A stretch of 64,000 nt of DNA from Lysobacter solisilvae (GCF_016613535.2 NZ_CP071518.1:1240001-1304000); one strand, 5' to 3'; counted from the stretch's first letter, positions 19,640 through 29,632 are shown. The notes: generated by a model from the sequence alone, not told the origin. Made by a program: numbers and translations.

Positions 19640-20501
19640 ATGAAGCTGCGGACGGTGCTGCTGGCGGGGCTGGCGTGGGCAATGGGCGGCGCGATGGCGA
19701 TGGCGGCCGAGCCCGCGCCCATCCGCGATGGCCTGGAAGCCTCGTTGCTGGTGACCGGATTCGTCGAGGTCGACGCCTCCGGCCACGTCACCCGGTTCGG
19801 CGTGGACCGGCGCGAGATGGTGCCCCAGGCGGCACGCGCGCTGGTCGAGACGGCCGTGCCCACCTGGCGTTTCGAACCGGTGCGCGTCGACGGCCGGGCC
19901 GCCGCCGCGCGGCGCGAGATGAGCCTGCGCGTGGTGGCGCGCCCGGATGCGACCGGTCAATCCTTCACCCGCGCGATCACCAGCGCCGCGTTCGGCGAGC
20001 GCATGGACGATCGGGCGCAGCGCCGCTCCGCGGGGCGGATGAAGCCGCCGGACTTCCCGCAGCTGGCGATGCAGATGCGCGCCTCGGGCGCCGTCCACCT
20101 GCTGGTGAAAGCCGGCCCCGACGGCCGGGTGCAGGACGTGTTCGTCGAGCAGGTCAACCTGATCCACATCGACGATGGCCGCGTCCTTGGACGTGCTGCG
20201 CACGCAGTTGTCGGAGGCCGCGCGCAGCGCCGCCCTGCAGTGGCGCTTCAAGCCTTCCGCGCGCCGGGAGCCGGCGCAGTCGCCGTTCTGGCTGCTGCGC
20301 GTGCCGGTGCTCTTCAACTATTCCGGCCTGCCCTATCCGCCCTATGGACAGTGGCAGGGTTACCTGCGCGGCCCGTGGCAGTTGTCGCCCTGGTTCGCGC
20401 AGCTCGATCCGGACGATGTCGTCGCCCCGCCCGATGCCTTGCCCTCCCACATCCGGTATCGCGCGGGCAGCGGCCTGAAGCTGTTGACCCCGCTCCAGTA
20501 G
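19640..20501 (+). CDS. Paralogue of the preceding TonB-C-like exported protein (apparent +1 frameshift)
   Basis: It has about 286 aa when the frame is restored. The signal peptide MKLRTVLLAGLAWAMGGAMAMAAEP is followed by the same order of domains as the upstream gene: LLVTGFVEVDASGHVTRFGVDRREM, WRFEPVRVDGRAAAARREMSLRVV, then KPPDFPQLAMQMRASGAVHLLVKAGPDGRVQDVFVEQVNL. The frame breaks at CCTTGG (20185-20190); deleting one T joins IDDGRV to LDVLRTQLSEAARSAALQWRFKP, which matches the paralogue's region after its own QVNLTGY. The two genes look like a tandem duplication 160 bases apart. The function is unknown. Confidence 0.75.
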
Positions 20502-20605
20502 CCCTCGTCACCCGGGCGCTGTCGCGCCTGCGACCTCGCCGCCGCGTCCGGAGGCCGCCGCCGATTGCGTGTAAGGTTAGGACGAAGCCAAGGGAGAGAC
20601 CGGGG

Positions 20606-21454
20606 ATGACCCGATTCGCACGCAGGCTGCTGCCGTGGTGCGCGTTGTACGGCGGCATTTTCGGGCTGTCGGTCGTGATGGCCGCCAACCCCGCCAGCGG
20701 GTATTTCCGCATCGGCGAGTCCCGCCTGGACGTGCGCCACGCGATCGCGGTGATGGTCGAGCCCAACGACAACCCCGACGATCGCCAGACCTTGATCTAC
20801 CTCAGCGCGCAGCCGCTGGACGCCGCGCGCGCCGCGGCCGCCTTCGATGCCGACGACGGCGTGCGCGAACAGGAGCCCGACGGCGGCTACGTCCGCATCT
20901 GCCTGGACGCGTCGGGTGAGGATTGCGGGCTGTTCTATTCCCCAGAAGGCTTCAACAGCGGCGGCTACGGCGAACTCGCACTGGAGGCCGGCGACGCGCG
21001 CCGCGTGGCCGGCCGTTACCACCTCGACCAGCCCGAGGAGTTCTTCGGCAAGGACTACCAGTTCGACCTGCGCTTCGATGCACCCGTCACGCCGGCGCCG
21101 GGCACGGCCCTGCCGGCCGGGGGCGCCGCGCCGGGCCAGGCCTACAACGCCTATCTGGCCGCGCTGGCCAAGGGCGACCTGCCCGCGCTGCGCGCCATGG
21201 CCGGTGACGAAGGCCGCTGGCGCTATCCGGAGGACGATGCCACCGCCGCCAAGGAGGCCCTGAAGTCCGCGCGCGACGGACAACCCGTGGTGGCGGAGAT
21301 CTCGCGCGGACGCCAGCACGGCGACGAGGCGGTGTTGTGGGTCACCGGCGTCGACCGTGACGAGATCCCCCGCGCCGGCCGCGTGCTGATGCGCAAGGGC
21401 CCGCAGGGCTGGGTGTACGAGGAATCCGACCTCGACAGCGTCGAGGAGCAATAG
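20606..21454 (+). CDS. Hypothetical exported protein
   Basis: The product has 282 aa and was not recognised. A signal peptide or single anchor (MTRFARRLLPWCALYGGIFGLSVVMAANP) is followed by a beta-rich part (SRLDVRHAIAVMVEPNDNPDDRQTLIYLSAQPLDAARAAAAFD) that looks like repeated C-terminal regions of other Xanthomonadaceae hypotheticals, and a second part YNAYLAALAKGDLPALRAMAGDE..WRYPEDDA. Start ATG 20606 is preceded by GGGAGA..CGGGG. It follows the two TonB-C-like genes on the same strand. Confidence 0.7.
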   Translation: MTRFARRLLPWCALYGGIFGLSVVMAANPASGYFRIGESRLDVRHAIAVMVEPNDNPDDRQTLIYLSAQPLDAARAAAAFDADDGVREQEPDGGYVRICLDASGEDCGLFYSPEGFNSGGYGELALEAGDARRVAGRYHLDQPEEFFGKDYQFDLRFDAPVTPAPGTALPAGGAAPGQAYNAYLAALAKGDLPALRAMAGDEGRWRYPEDDATAAKEALKSARDGQPVVAEISRGRQHGDEAVLWVTGVDRDEIPRAGRVLMRKGPQGWVYEESDLDSVEEQ

Positions 21455-21641
21455 CCCGGCAGGGCCCGCCGCCCGTCGGCCGGCGGCCCCGGTTCCGCCC
21501 CCGCGCAATCGAATTCAACGTCCCGGGCCCGCCGCGCCGTTGGCGGATCGCCCCCGACAGCCCAGAATCACGGTCCGCCCGTGGAGGGATCGGGCCGATC
21601 CGCGGCTGCGAGTTCCGCCGGCTGCAGGATCCTCCCGCCCC

Positions 21642-23252
21642 ATGCAATCCAACGGTCTGTCGTTCCACCACCCGATCGCCTTCTGGTTCGGCTGCCTGCT
21701 GATCATCGCCGGCGTGTTCTCGCATGCGCCGATGTTCCTGATGGGCCAGCACACCCACTGGCAGATGGTCGGCATGCCGATGGACGGCCTGATGATGGCC
21801 GGCATGGCGGCCATTCCGGTCGGCCTGGCCTTCGCCACCTACGGCCTGATGCCGCGGCTGGAACAGATGCGCCTGGCGCGCCAGGGCGATGCCGGCCACC
21901 TGCACTTCCACGTCGCCGATGGCGTCGCCCTCAACATCGAGCACTGGAAGCTGGTCGCCGTGCTGGTCATCGCGCTGGCCGTCGATGTGATGAAGCCGGC
22001 CACGCTGGGCTTCGTCATGCCCGGCATGAGCGCCGAATACGCCATCACCAAGCCCACCGCGAGCCTGCTGGCGCTGGTGGCGCTGACCGGCACGACGGTC
22101 GGCTCGGTGGTGTGGGGCCGCGTCGCGGACCTGTTCGGCCGGCGCGCGGCGATCCTGCTGGGTGCGCTGATGTTCATCGGCACCGCGATCTGCGGCGCGA
22201 TGCCCGCGTTCGAGTGGAACCTGGTGATGTGCTTCCTGATGGGCGCCTCGGCCGGCGGCCTGCTGCCGATCACCTTCACCCTGATGGCCGAGACCGTGCC
22301 CGCCGCGCACCGCGGCTGGCTGCTGGTCGCGCTGGGTGGCATCGGCACGTCGGCGGGTTACCTGCTCGCAGCGGGCGCGGCCGCCGTGCTGGAACCGATG
22401 TTCAGCTGGCGAGTGCTGTGGCTGCTGGGCCTGCCCACCGGCGCGCTGATCGTCGTGCTCTACCGCTACATCCCCGAATCGCCCCGCTTCCTGTCCAACG
22501 CCGGCCTGGAAGAACAGGCGCGCGCGGTGCTGCGCAAGTTCACCGGCGGCGCCAGCGACGCGGTGGAGCCCGACGACGCCCGGCATCCCGGCGCACCGCA
22601 CATCGACGACCAGCACCCCGTGATCGGCGTGCGCCAGCTGCTGCGCGGGCGCCATGCCAGCATCACCTGGGGCCTGCTGATGTGCGGCGTGGCCTGGGGC
22701 CTGGCGAATTTCGGTTTCCTGCTGTGGCTGCCGGTCAACCTCACCGAGCTGGGCGTGGATCCCAAGGCCGCCAGCGGCCTGCTGGCGAAGTCGGCCATCT
22801 ACGCGCTGCCCGGCATCGCCGTGGTGATCTGGCTGTACCACCGCTGGAGCAGCTTCAAGTCGCTGGTGCTGTTCATCGGGCTGACCACGCTGTCGCTGCT
22901 GGCCTTCTTCGCCATGGGCATGATGTCGGTGCGTTCGGAGGCGCTCACGGTGGTGGCCACCGCGTCGCTGCTGATCAGCATCAGCGGCGTCATCGCGATG
23001 CTGATTCCGTACGCGGCCGAGATCTACCCCGTGCATCTGCGCGGCACCGGCTCGGGCGTCATCGCCGCCAGTTCGAAATTCGGCGGCATCCTCGGTGCGG
23101 GCCTGGGCGTGCTGGGCTTCTTCAGCCATTTCGCGTGGTCGGCGCTGCTGATTGCCGTGCCGATGGCCGTGGCCGCCGTGATGCTGCTGCGCAGCGGCAT
23201 CGAGACCCGCGGCCACCGGCTGGAAGACATCCAGGACGCGCTCACGGGCTGA
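21642..23252 (+). CDS. MFS transporter (sugar-porter-like) with two extra N-terminal spans
   Basis: The product has 536 aa. From about residue 105 a standard 12-span MFS core begins, with GSVVWGRVADLFGRRAAILLG (loop 2-3 motif), AETVPAAHRGWLLVALGGIGTSAGYLLAAG and RYIPESPRFLSNAG. The last motif (PESPRFL) is the sugar-porter family signature. Before the core are two further hydrophobic segments (IAFWFGCLLIIAGVFSHAPMFLMG; MDGLMMAGMAAIPVGLAFATYGLMP) and a His-rich stretch (GHLHFHVADG). The C-terminal half has IPYAAEIYPVHLRGTGSG. The substrate is not provable; its place 90 bases before zwf suggests a hexose or gluconate. Start ATG 21642 is at the first span. Confidence 0.8.
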   Translation: MQSNGLSFHHPIAFWFGCLLIIAGVFSHAPMFLMGQHTHWQMVGMPMDGLMMAGMAAIPVGLAFATYGLMPRLEQMRLARQGDAGHLHFHVADGVALNIEHWKLVAVLVIALAVDVMKPATLGFVMPGMSAEYAITKPTASLLALVALTGTTVGSVVWGRVADLFGRRAAILLGALMFIGTAICGAMPAFEWNLVMCFLMGASAGGLLPITFTLMAETVPAAHRGWLLVALGGIGTSAGYLLAAGAAAVLEPMFSWRVLWLLGLPTGALIVVLYRYIPESPRFLSNAGLEEQARAVLRKFTGGASDAVEPDDARHPGAPHIDDQHPVIGVRQLLRGRHASITWGLLMCGVAWGLANFGFLLWLPVNLTELGVDPKAASGLLAKSAIYALPGIAVVIWLYHRWSSFKSLVLFIGLTTLSLLAFFAMGMMSVRSEALTVVATASLLISISGVIAMLIPYAAEIYPVHLRGTGSGVIAASSKFGGILGAGLGVLGFFSHFAWSALLIAVPMAVAAVMLLRSGIETRGHRLEDIQDALTG

Positions 23253-23290
23253 GCCGCGCCCGCGGCGCCGGGCCGCAGAGCCGTCCGGGC

Positions 23291-23304
23291 TGCAAACGTA
23301 TGCA
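23291..23304. promoter_or_regulatory. LacI-type operator upstream of the zwf operon
   Basis: TGCAAACGTATGCA is a near-perfect palindrome centred 45 bases before the zwf start. It shares the pattern TGNAWACGWWTNCA with three other sites in the window (34133, 44505, 47905), all next to alpha-glucan genes. Confidence 0.65.
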
Positions 23305-23341
23305 GCCATCGCGTCGACGCCGGCGCGGTTAGGCTGTGGGA

Positions 23342-24814
23342 ATGACCCCGACGAGCCTGACGCGCACTTCCGCCTCGCTGCTGGTGATCTTCGGCGCCAC
23401 CGGCGACCTGGCCCAGCGGATGCTGTTTCCTTCGCTGTATGGCCTGGCCCGCGACGGCCTGCTGGCCCCGGCGCTGCGCATCCTGGGCACCGCGCGCAGC
23501 GAACTGGATGCGGCCGATTTCCGCCATATCGTCGCCGGCGCCGTGCAACGCCACGTGCCGGCGGCCGAGTTCGACGCGACGGTGCTCGAAGCGCTGCTGG
23601 CACGCATCGACTACCGCAGCGCCGACACCGCCGATGCCGCGTCGATGCAGCAGCTGGGCGACACCATCACCGGGCTGCGCCACGGTGATGTGGTCTATCA
23701 CCTGAGCACCGCGCCGCGCTTCTACGCCCCCATCTGCGACGCCCTGGGCGCGCAGGGCCTCGCCGGCGAGGGCACGCGCGTGCTGCTGGAAAAACCCATC
23801 GGCCACGACCTGGCCAGCGCGATCGCGATCAACGATGGCGTGACGCGCGTGTTCGACGAGGCGCGCGTGTTCCGGGTCGACCACTACCTGGGCAAGGAAG
23901 GCGTGCAGAACCTGCTGGCGCTGCGCTTCGGCAACGCGCTGTTCGAGCCGCTGTGGAACGCGCGCCACATCCAGCAGGTGCAGATCACCCTGGCCGAGAC
24001 GGTGGGCGTGGAAGGGCGGGGCGACTACTACGACCATTCCGGCGCCATGCGCGACATGGTGCAGAACCACCTGCTGCAGCTGCTCTGCCTGACGGCGATG
24101 GAGCCGCCCTCGCAGTTCGAGCCCACCGCGGTGCGCAACGAGAAGCTGAAGGTGCTGCGTTCGCTGCGTCCGATCGGCGCGGCCCAGGTGGCCACCGAGA
24201 CCGTCGCCGGGCAGTACACCGCCGGCGCGGTGAACGGCCAGCCGGTGCCGGGGTACCTGGATGAGCTGGGCCATGCCAGCCGCACCGAGACCTTCGTGGC
24301 CCTGCGCGCGCACGTGGACAACTGGCGCTGGTCGGGCGTGCCGTTCTACCTGCGCACCGGCAAGCGGCTGCCCAGCCGCACCACCGAGATCCACCTGCAG
24401 TTCCGCGCGGTGCCGCATTCCATCTTCGGCGGCGTGCAGATGGCACCCAACTCGCTCACCATCCGCCTGCAGCCGCAGGAGCAGATCGAGCTGCGGCTGA
24501 TGAGCAAGACGCCGGGGCTGGACCGCGCGGGCCCGCGGCTGTCGCAGGTCGCGCTCGACCTCGACATGCACGAGGAGTTCGCCGCGCATCGGCGACGGCC
24601 CGCCTACGAACGTCTGTACCTGGATGCGATCGAGGGCAACGGCACGCTGTTCGTGCGCCGCGACGAGACCGAGGCCGCCTGGGAATGGGTCGACGGCGTG
24701 CTGGATGGATGGCGCCATGCCGACCTCGCGCCGCGCCCGTACGCGGCCGGCACCTGGGGTCCGTCGAGCGCGCTGGCGATGGCCGAGCGCCACGGCCACA
24801 GCTGGCGCGAATGA
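23342..24814 (+). CDS. zwf: Glucose-6-phosphate 1-dehydrogenase
   Basis: The product has 490 aa, normal length. It oxidises glucose 6-phosphate to 6-phosphogluconolactone with NAD(P)+, the entry step of the Entner-Doudoroff and pentose phosphate paths. Seen: Rossmann motif VIFGATGDLAQRMLFPSLY at residues 15-33, VLLEKPIGHDL, the active-site block FRVDHYLGKEGVQNLLALRFGN (catalytic His, substrate Lys), and PFYLRTGKRLPSRTTEIHLQF. It is the first gene of zwf-pgl-edd-glk-eda. The operator at 23291-23304 lies just upstream. Confidence 0.97.
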   Translation: MTPTSLTRTSASLLVIFGATGDLAQRMLFPSLYGLARDGLLAPALRILGTARSELDAADFRHIVAGAVQRHVPAAEFDATVLEALLARIDYRSADTADAASMQQLGDTITGLRHGDVVYHLSTAPRFYAPICDALGAQGLAGEGTRVLLEKPIGHDLASAIAINDGVTRVFDEARVFRVDHYLGKEGVQNLLALRFGNALFEPLWNARHIQQVQITLAETVGVEGRGDYYDHSGAMRDMVQNHLLQLLCLTAMEPPSQFEPTAVRNEKLKVLRSLRPIGAAQVATETVAGQYTAGAVNGQPVPGYLDELGHASRTETFVALRAHVDNWRWSGVPFYLRTGKRLPSRTTEIHLQFRAVPHSIFGGVQMAPNSLTIRLQPQEQIELRLMSKTPGLDRAGPRLSQVALDLDMHEEFAAHRRRPAYERLYLDAIEGNGTLFVRRDETEAAWEWVDGVLDGWRHADLAPRPYAAGTWGPSSALAMAERHGHSWRE

Positions 24815-24866
24815 ACACCCGCCCGCCGTCCGGCGGCGCGCGCCGCCCTGCGCAGGAGCCGACCTG

Positions 24867-25576
24867 ATGGCCTGGTCCGAACACGAGCACCACGACACGT
24901 CCGCGCTGGCGGTCGCCCTGGCCGTCGCGCTGGCCCAGGCCGTGCGCCATGCGCTGGAGGCCCGCGGCCATGCGTGGCTGGCCCTGGCCGGCGGCCGCAC
25001 GCCCCTGCCCGCGTACGTGCTGCTGGCGGCGGCCGACCTGGACTGGGCGAACGTGTCCATCCTGCCCACCGACGAGCGCTGCGTGCCCCACGCGCATCCG
25101 GACTGCAACGGACGCGCGCTGGAGGAGGCCTTCGCGGCGGCGTCGGGCGTGACCATCCAATCGCTCACCGTCGCCGACGGCGATGCCGCACGCTCGCTCG
25201 CCCATGCGCGCGCGCTGCTGGCGCCGCGCCACGCCACGCCGTTCGACGCGGTTGTGCTCGGCATGGGCGGTGACGCGCATACGGCCTCGCTGTTCCCCGG
25301 CGCCGACGGCCTGCTGCGGGCGCTCGACCCGCAGGGCCAGCAGGACGCCTGCCACCTCTGGTGCCACGGCCGCTGCCGCCGGAAGCGCCCTTCGACCGCA
25401 TCAGCCTCACCGCGTCGCGCCTGCTGCGGGCGCGCGAAAGCCTGCTGGCGGTGACCGGCGAGGGCAAGCGCGCGGTGCTGCATCGCGCACAGGCGGGCGC
25501 CGACCCCGCCGTCATGCCCGTCGCGGCGATACTGCACGCGCCGTTGGCCGCCCTGCAGATCCACTGGAGCCCCTGA
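24867..25576 (+). CDS. pgl: 6-phosphogluconolactonase (apparent -1 frameshift near 25357)
   Basis: It has about 236 aa after frame restoration, the normal DevB-type length. It hydrolyses 6-phosphogluconolactone. Seen: [66 protein letters not shown], then in the shifted frame [35 protein letters not shown]. The break is at CACCTCTGGTG (25354-25362), where one missing C would restore CCTGG and the frame. AGGAG precedes ATG 24867. The stop is 2 bases before the edd start codon. Confidence 0.9.
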
Positions 25577-25578
25577 AC

Positions 25579-27466
25579 GTGCCCCGCGCCCCGCATCCCA
25601 TCGTCCTGCATCCCGTCGTGGAGCGCGTCACCGCCCGCATCGCGCAGCGCAGCGTCGCCACGCGTGCCGAATACCTGGCGCGCATGGACGCGGCGCGCGA
25701 CCAGGGGCCCGCGCGCACGCGCCTGGCCTGCGGCAACCTCGCCCACGGCTTCGCCGCGGCGGGCCCGGACAAGCCGCAGCTGCGCGGTGGCGCCGGCGGC
25801 AACATCGGCATCATCACCGCCTACAACGACATGCTCTCGGCCCACCAGCCGATGGAGCAGTACCCGACCCTGATCCGCATGGCCGCGCGCAACGCCGGCG
25901 GCACCGCGCAGGTCGCCGGCGGCGTGCCGGCGATGTGCGACGGCGTGACCCAGGGCCGCACCGGGATGGAGTTGTCGCTGTTCTCGCGCGACACCATCGC
26001 CCTCGCCACCGCCGTGTCGCTGTCGCATGACATGTTCGATGCCGTGCTGTGCCTGGGCGTGTGCGACAAGATCGTGCCAGGCCTGCTGATCGGGGCGCTC
26101 AGCTTCGGCCACCTGCCGGTGATCTTCGTCCCGGCCGGCCCGATGACCAGCGGCCTGCCCAACAAGGAAAAGGCCGCGGTGCGCCAGCGCTACGCCGAAG
26201 GCCTCGCCACGCGCGAGGAACTGCTCGAAGCCGAGTCGGCGTCCTACCACGGTGCGGGCACCTGCACGTTTTACGGGACGGCGAATTCCAACCAGATGCT
26301 GATGGAGGTGATGGGCCTGCACATGCCCGGCACCGCCTTCGTCAACCCGGGCACCACGCTGCGCGACGCGCTCACCGTGGCCGCGACCGAGCAGGCCCTG
26401 CGCATCACCGCGCTGGGCGAGCACTACCGCCCGCTGGCGCGCACGCTGGACGAGAAGGCGATCGTCAACGGCATGGTCGGGCTGGCCGCGACCGGCGGCT
26501 CCACCAATCACGCGCTGCACCTGGTCGCCATCGCGCGCGCGGCGGGCCTGCTGATCGACTGGGACGACCTGGACGAACTGTCGCAGGTGACGCCGCTGCT
26601 GGCCCGCATCTATCCCAATGGCAGCGCCGACGTGAACCATTTCCACGCCGCCGGCGGTGTCGGCTTCGTCATCCGTGAACTGATCGGTGCCGGCCTGCTG
26701 CATCCGGACATTGCCTGCGTCCACGGCGGCGACCTCCTCGACCAGGCCCGCGAACCCTGGCTCGACGGCACCGCGCTGGCCTGGCGCGAGCCGCCCGCCG
26801 CGTCGCTGGACACGCAGATCGTGCGCCCTGTGGGTGAACCCTTCGATCGGGAAGGCGGCCTGCGCCGCCTGCACGGCAACCTCGGCCGCGCCGTGGTGAA
26901 AGTGTCGGCGGTGGCGCCCGAACTGCGCGCCATCACCGCCCCGGCGCGCGTGTTCGACGAACAGGACGCCCTGCTGGAGGCCTTCAAGGCCGGCCGGCTG
27001 ACCGACGACTTCGTCGCCGTCGTGCGCGGCCAGGGGCCGCGTGCGAACGGCATGCCCGAGCTGCACAAGCTCACCCCGCCGCTGTCGGTGCTGCAGGATC
27101 GCGGCCAGCGCGTCGCGCTGCTCACCGACGGCCGCATGTCGGGCGCGTCGGGCAAGGTGCTGGCCGCCATCCACGTCTCGCCCGAGGCCGCCGACGGCGG
27201 CGCCATCGCGCGCATCCGCGATGGCGACCTGATCCGCATCGACGCCGACGCCGGCACGATGGAGGCCATCGTCGACCCGGTGGTGTGGAACGCGCGCCTG
27301 CCCGAGCACGCGCCACTGCAGCCGCATCGCGCGGGCCTGGGCCGGGGAGCTGTTCGCGCTGATGCGCAACCAGGTCGGCACGGCGGAGCAGGGCGGCTGC
27401 AGCCTGTTCGCCGCCGAGCCTGATGGACCGCGGCCGCCTGCCGCGCAGCGGGGAGTGCCGACGTGA
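25579..27466 (+). CDS. edd: Phosphogluconate dehydratase (apparent +1 frameshift near 27344)
   Basis: It has about 628 aa with the frame restored. It dehydrates 6-phosphogluconate to KDPG, using a 4Fe-4S cluster. Cysteines likely to hold the cluster sit in [24 protein letters not shown] and [15 protein letters not shown]. Later blocks include [37 protein letters not shown] and [24 protein letters not shown]. The frame slips within 27336-27347; removing one G restores [23 protein letters not shown] and moves the stop from 27423 to 27466. That creates a 4-base overlap with glk (GTGA), the expected coupled arrangement. The start is GTG 25579. Confidence 0.93.
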
Positions 27467-28515
27467 GCGGCGCGCCGGCAGGCGCGCTTGCGCTGGTGGC
27501 CGACATCGGGGGCACCAACGCGCGTTTCGCACTGACCGACCCCGGCGCGGCCTCGGCCGAACTGCGCGAATGCCGCGCGCTGCGCAACGCCGACTTCGCC
27601 AGCCTGCAGCATGCGGCCGAGCATTACCTGGACAGCGTCGGCGTGCAGCCCGCGCGCGCCGCCATCGCGGTGGCCTGCCCGGTCAACACGGACGAGATCC
27701 GGCTGACCAACCGCGCCTGGTCCTTCAGCCGGCGCGAGCTGCAGCACGCACTGCGGCTGGACGAACTGTGCATGCTCAACGACTTCGGCGCCGTCGCCTG
27801 GGCCGTGCCCGCGCTGCAGGCTACCGACCGCGCGCACCTGTTCGGTCCCGTCGCCGCGACGCTGCAGGGGCCGGTCACGGTGATGGGCCCGGGCACCGGG
27901 CTGGGCGTGGCGATGCTGGTCGGTGACGCCGCCGAGGGCTGGCGCGTGGTGGAAACCGAAGGCGGCCACGTGACCTACGCGCCGATCGGCGAGGAAGAGG
28001 AAGCCATCGCGCGCTGGATGGCCGCGCATTTCGGCCGCGCGTCCAACGAGCGCGTGCTGTGCGGCAACGGCCTGGCCCACATCGACGCCGTGCTGCGCGG
28101 CGCGGTCAACATGGACACCGGCAAGCCGACCTCGCTGCGCGAACCGGCGCAGATCGTCGATGCCGCGCTGGCCGGCCATGACGTCGCCGCGCGGCGGACG
28201 CTGGCGCGCTTCTGCGCGGTGCTGGGCAGCGTGGCGGGCGATGCGGCGCTGATCCACGGCGCGCGCACTGTCGCCATCGCCGGCGGCATCGTGCCGCGCT
28301 TTATCCCGTTCCTGCGCAGCAGCGCGTTCCGCGAGCGCTTCCTGCTCAAGGGGCGCTTCGCCGCCTACCTCGAATCGGTGTCGATCTTCGCCGTCACCCA
28401 TCCGCAACCGGGGCTGCTGGGCGCCGCCATGGCCCTGCGCACACCCGCGCCCGGTGCCGGCGCCGCGGCGCCGCGCACGCCCTCACAGGACACGCCCCTA
28501 CAGAGCACGCCATGA
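27463..28515 (+). CDS. glk: Glucokinase (bacterial ROK-independent Glk family)
   Basis: The product has 350 aa. It phosphorylates glucose with ATP, feeding zwf. [14 protein letters not shown] is the phosphate-1 motif at residues 12-25, [11 protein letters not shown] carries the catalytic Asp, and [27 protein letters not shown] and [14 protein letters not shown] complete the sugar-kinase fold. The C-terminus has an extra A/P/T-rich tail of about 20 residues after LLGAAMALR. The start is GTG 27463 overlapping the restored edd stop; the stop overlaps eda by 4 bases (ATGA). Confidence 0.94.
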   Translation: MSGAPAGALALVADIGGTNARFALTDPGAASAELRECRALRNADFASLQHAAEHYLDSVGVQPARAAIAVACPVNTDEIRLTNRAWSFSRRELQHALRLDELCMLNDFGAVAWAVPALQATDRAHLFGPVAATLQGPVTVMGPGTGLGVAMLVGDAAEGWRVVETEGGHVTYAPIGEEEEAIARWMAAHFGRASNERVLCGNGLAHIDAVLRGAVNMDTGKPTSLREPAQIVDAALAGHDVAARRTLARFCAVLGSVAGDAALIHGARTVAIAGGIVPRFIPFLRSSAFRERFLLKGRFAAYLESVSIFAVTHPQPGLLGAAMALRTPAPGAGAAAPRTPSQDTPLQSTP

Positions 28516-29168
28516 GCCTGGACTCCGAACAGATCGCGCGCCGCCTCGACGACGTGCTGACCCAGGCGCCGGTGGTGCCGGTGCTGGCGATCGACCGCAT
28601 CGACCAGGCCGGCCCGCTGGCGCGCGCGCTGGTGGACGCCGGCCTGCCGGTGCTGGAGGTGACACTGCGTACCCCGGTCGCGCTCGACGCGATCCGCCGC
28701 ATCCGCATCGAGGTGCCGGCCGCCGTGGTCGGCGCCGGTACCGTGCTGACGCCCGCGGACCTCGCGGCGGTCGACGCCGCCGGCGCCGCGTTCGCCATCG
28801 CCCCCGGCGCCACGCCCGCGCTGTACGCGGCGGCGCAGACCAGCGCGATTCCGTTCCTGCCCGGCATCGCCACCGCCAGCGAACTGATGACCGGGCTCGA
28901 GCAGGGCTACACGCGTTTCAAGTTCTTCCCGGCCGAATCGGCCGGCGGCGTCGGCGCCCTGCGTGGCTTCGCGGGGCCGTTTCCGCAGGTGAAGTTCTGT
29001 CCCACCGGCGGCATCGACGCGGCGCGCGCGCCGGCCTACCTCGCCCTGAAGAACGTGATCACCGTGGGCGGCTCGTGGATGGTGCCGACCGACGCCCTGG
29101 CGGCGGGCGACTGGGACCGCATCGGCGCCCTGGCGCGCGAAGCGGCGGCCCTGCGCCCGCCGCGCTGA
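28512..29168 (+). CDS. eda: KHG/KDPG aldolase
   Basis: The product has 218 aa. It cleaves KDPG to pyruvate and glyceraldehyde 3-phosphate, the last step of the Entner-Doudoroff path. The active-site Glu is in LPVLEVTLRTP (near residue 45) and the Schiff-base Lys in YTRFKFFPAESAGG. GAGTVLTPADL and FCPTGGIDAARAPAYLAL are the other conserved loops. It is the last gene of the operon and is followed by the repeat block. Confidence 0.96.
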   Translation: MSLDSEQIARRLDDVLTQAPVVPVLAIDRIDQAGPLARALVDAGLPVLEVTLRTPVALDAIRRIRIEVPAAVVGAGTVLTPADLAAVDAAGAAFAIAPGATPALYAAAQTSAIPFLPGIATASELMTGLEQGYTRFKFFPAESAGGVGALRGFAGPFPQVKFCPTGGIDAARAPAYLALKNVITVGGSWMVPTDALAAGDWDRIGALAREAAALRPPR

Positions 29169-29230
29169 CCCCGCCAGCCCGCGGCGGCGGTCTGGGCCCG
29201 GTCGCCTGAGCGAAGGCCGCCGGACCGCAA

Positions 29231-29482
29231 CGTTTGGCTTTCAAACCCCGGCGTTTGGCTTTCGCAGCCCAGCGTTTGGCTTTCAAAACCCAGCGTTTGG
29301 CTTTCAGAGCCCAGCGTTTGGCTTTCAAAGCCCAACGTTTGGCTTTCAGACCCCAGCATTTGGCTTTCAAAGCCCAAGGTTTGGCTTTCGGACCCCAGCG
29401 TTTGGCTTTCAAAGCCCAACGTTGGGCTTTCAGACCCCAACGCTGGGCTTTCAAAGCCCAACGGTCGGCTCTCAAACCCCAT
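29231..29482. repeat. 21-bp tandem repeat, 12 copies
   Basis: Twelve units start every 21 bases from 29231 (core CGTTTGGCTTTCAAAGCCCA). Spacing is exact across the whole array. The last three units drift (CGTTGGG, CGCTGGG, CGGTCGG). Three frames are open across it, giving the heptapeptides LAFKAQR (+), LGFESQT (-) and WALKAKR (-). None has a convincing ribosome site, so I call it non-coding repeat DNA. Confidence 0.9.
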
Positions 29483-29483
29483 A

Positions 29484-29623
29484 GGGCGGGTCTTGACCCG
29501 CCGCGGGGACCTTCGGGATGGGGGCGATGGCGGGTCGAGACCCGCCCTGTAGCAAGCGCCCAAAGGCAAGGAATCTTCGGGGGATGGGCGATGGCTGGTC
29601 GAGACCCGCCATATACCAAGAGC
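29484..29623. repeat. Palindromic REP-like elements (GGCGGGTCGAGACCCGCC)
   Basis: Three palindromes: GGCGGGTC/GACCCGCC at 29485-29502, a perfect one at 29529-29546, and a one-mismatch copy at 29592-29611. The last two sit in a 50-base direct repeat offset by 63 bases (from 29511 and from 29574, each starting CTTCGGG). The layout is typical of REP/BIME sequences between convergent genes. Confidence 0.75.
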
Positions 29624-29632
29624 CCTCAAGGC

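Noticed and set aside
29231..29482. CRISPR array
   Set aside because: Repeats are directly adjacent, with no unique spacers and no cas genes nearby.
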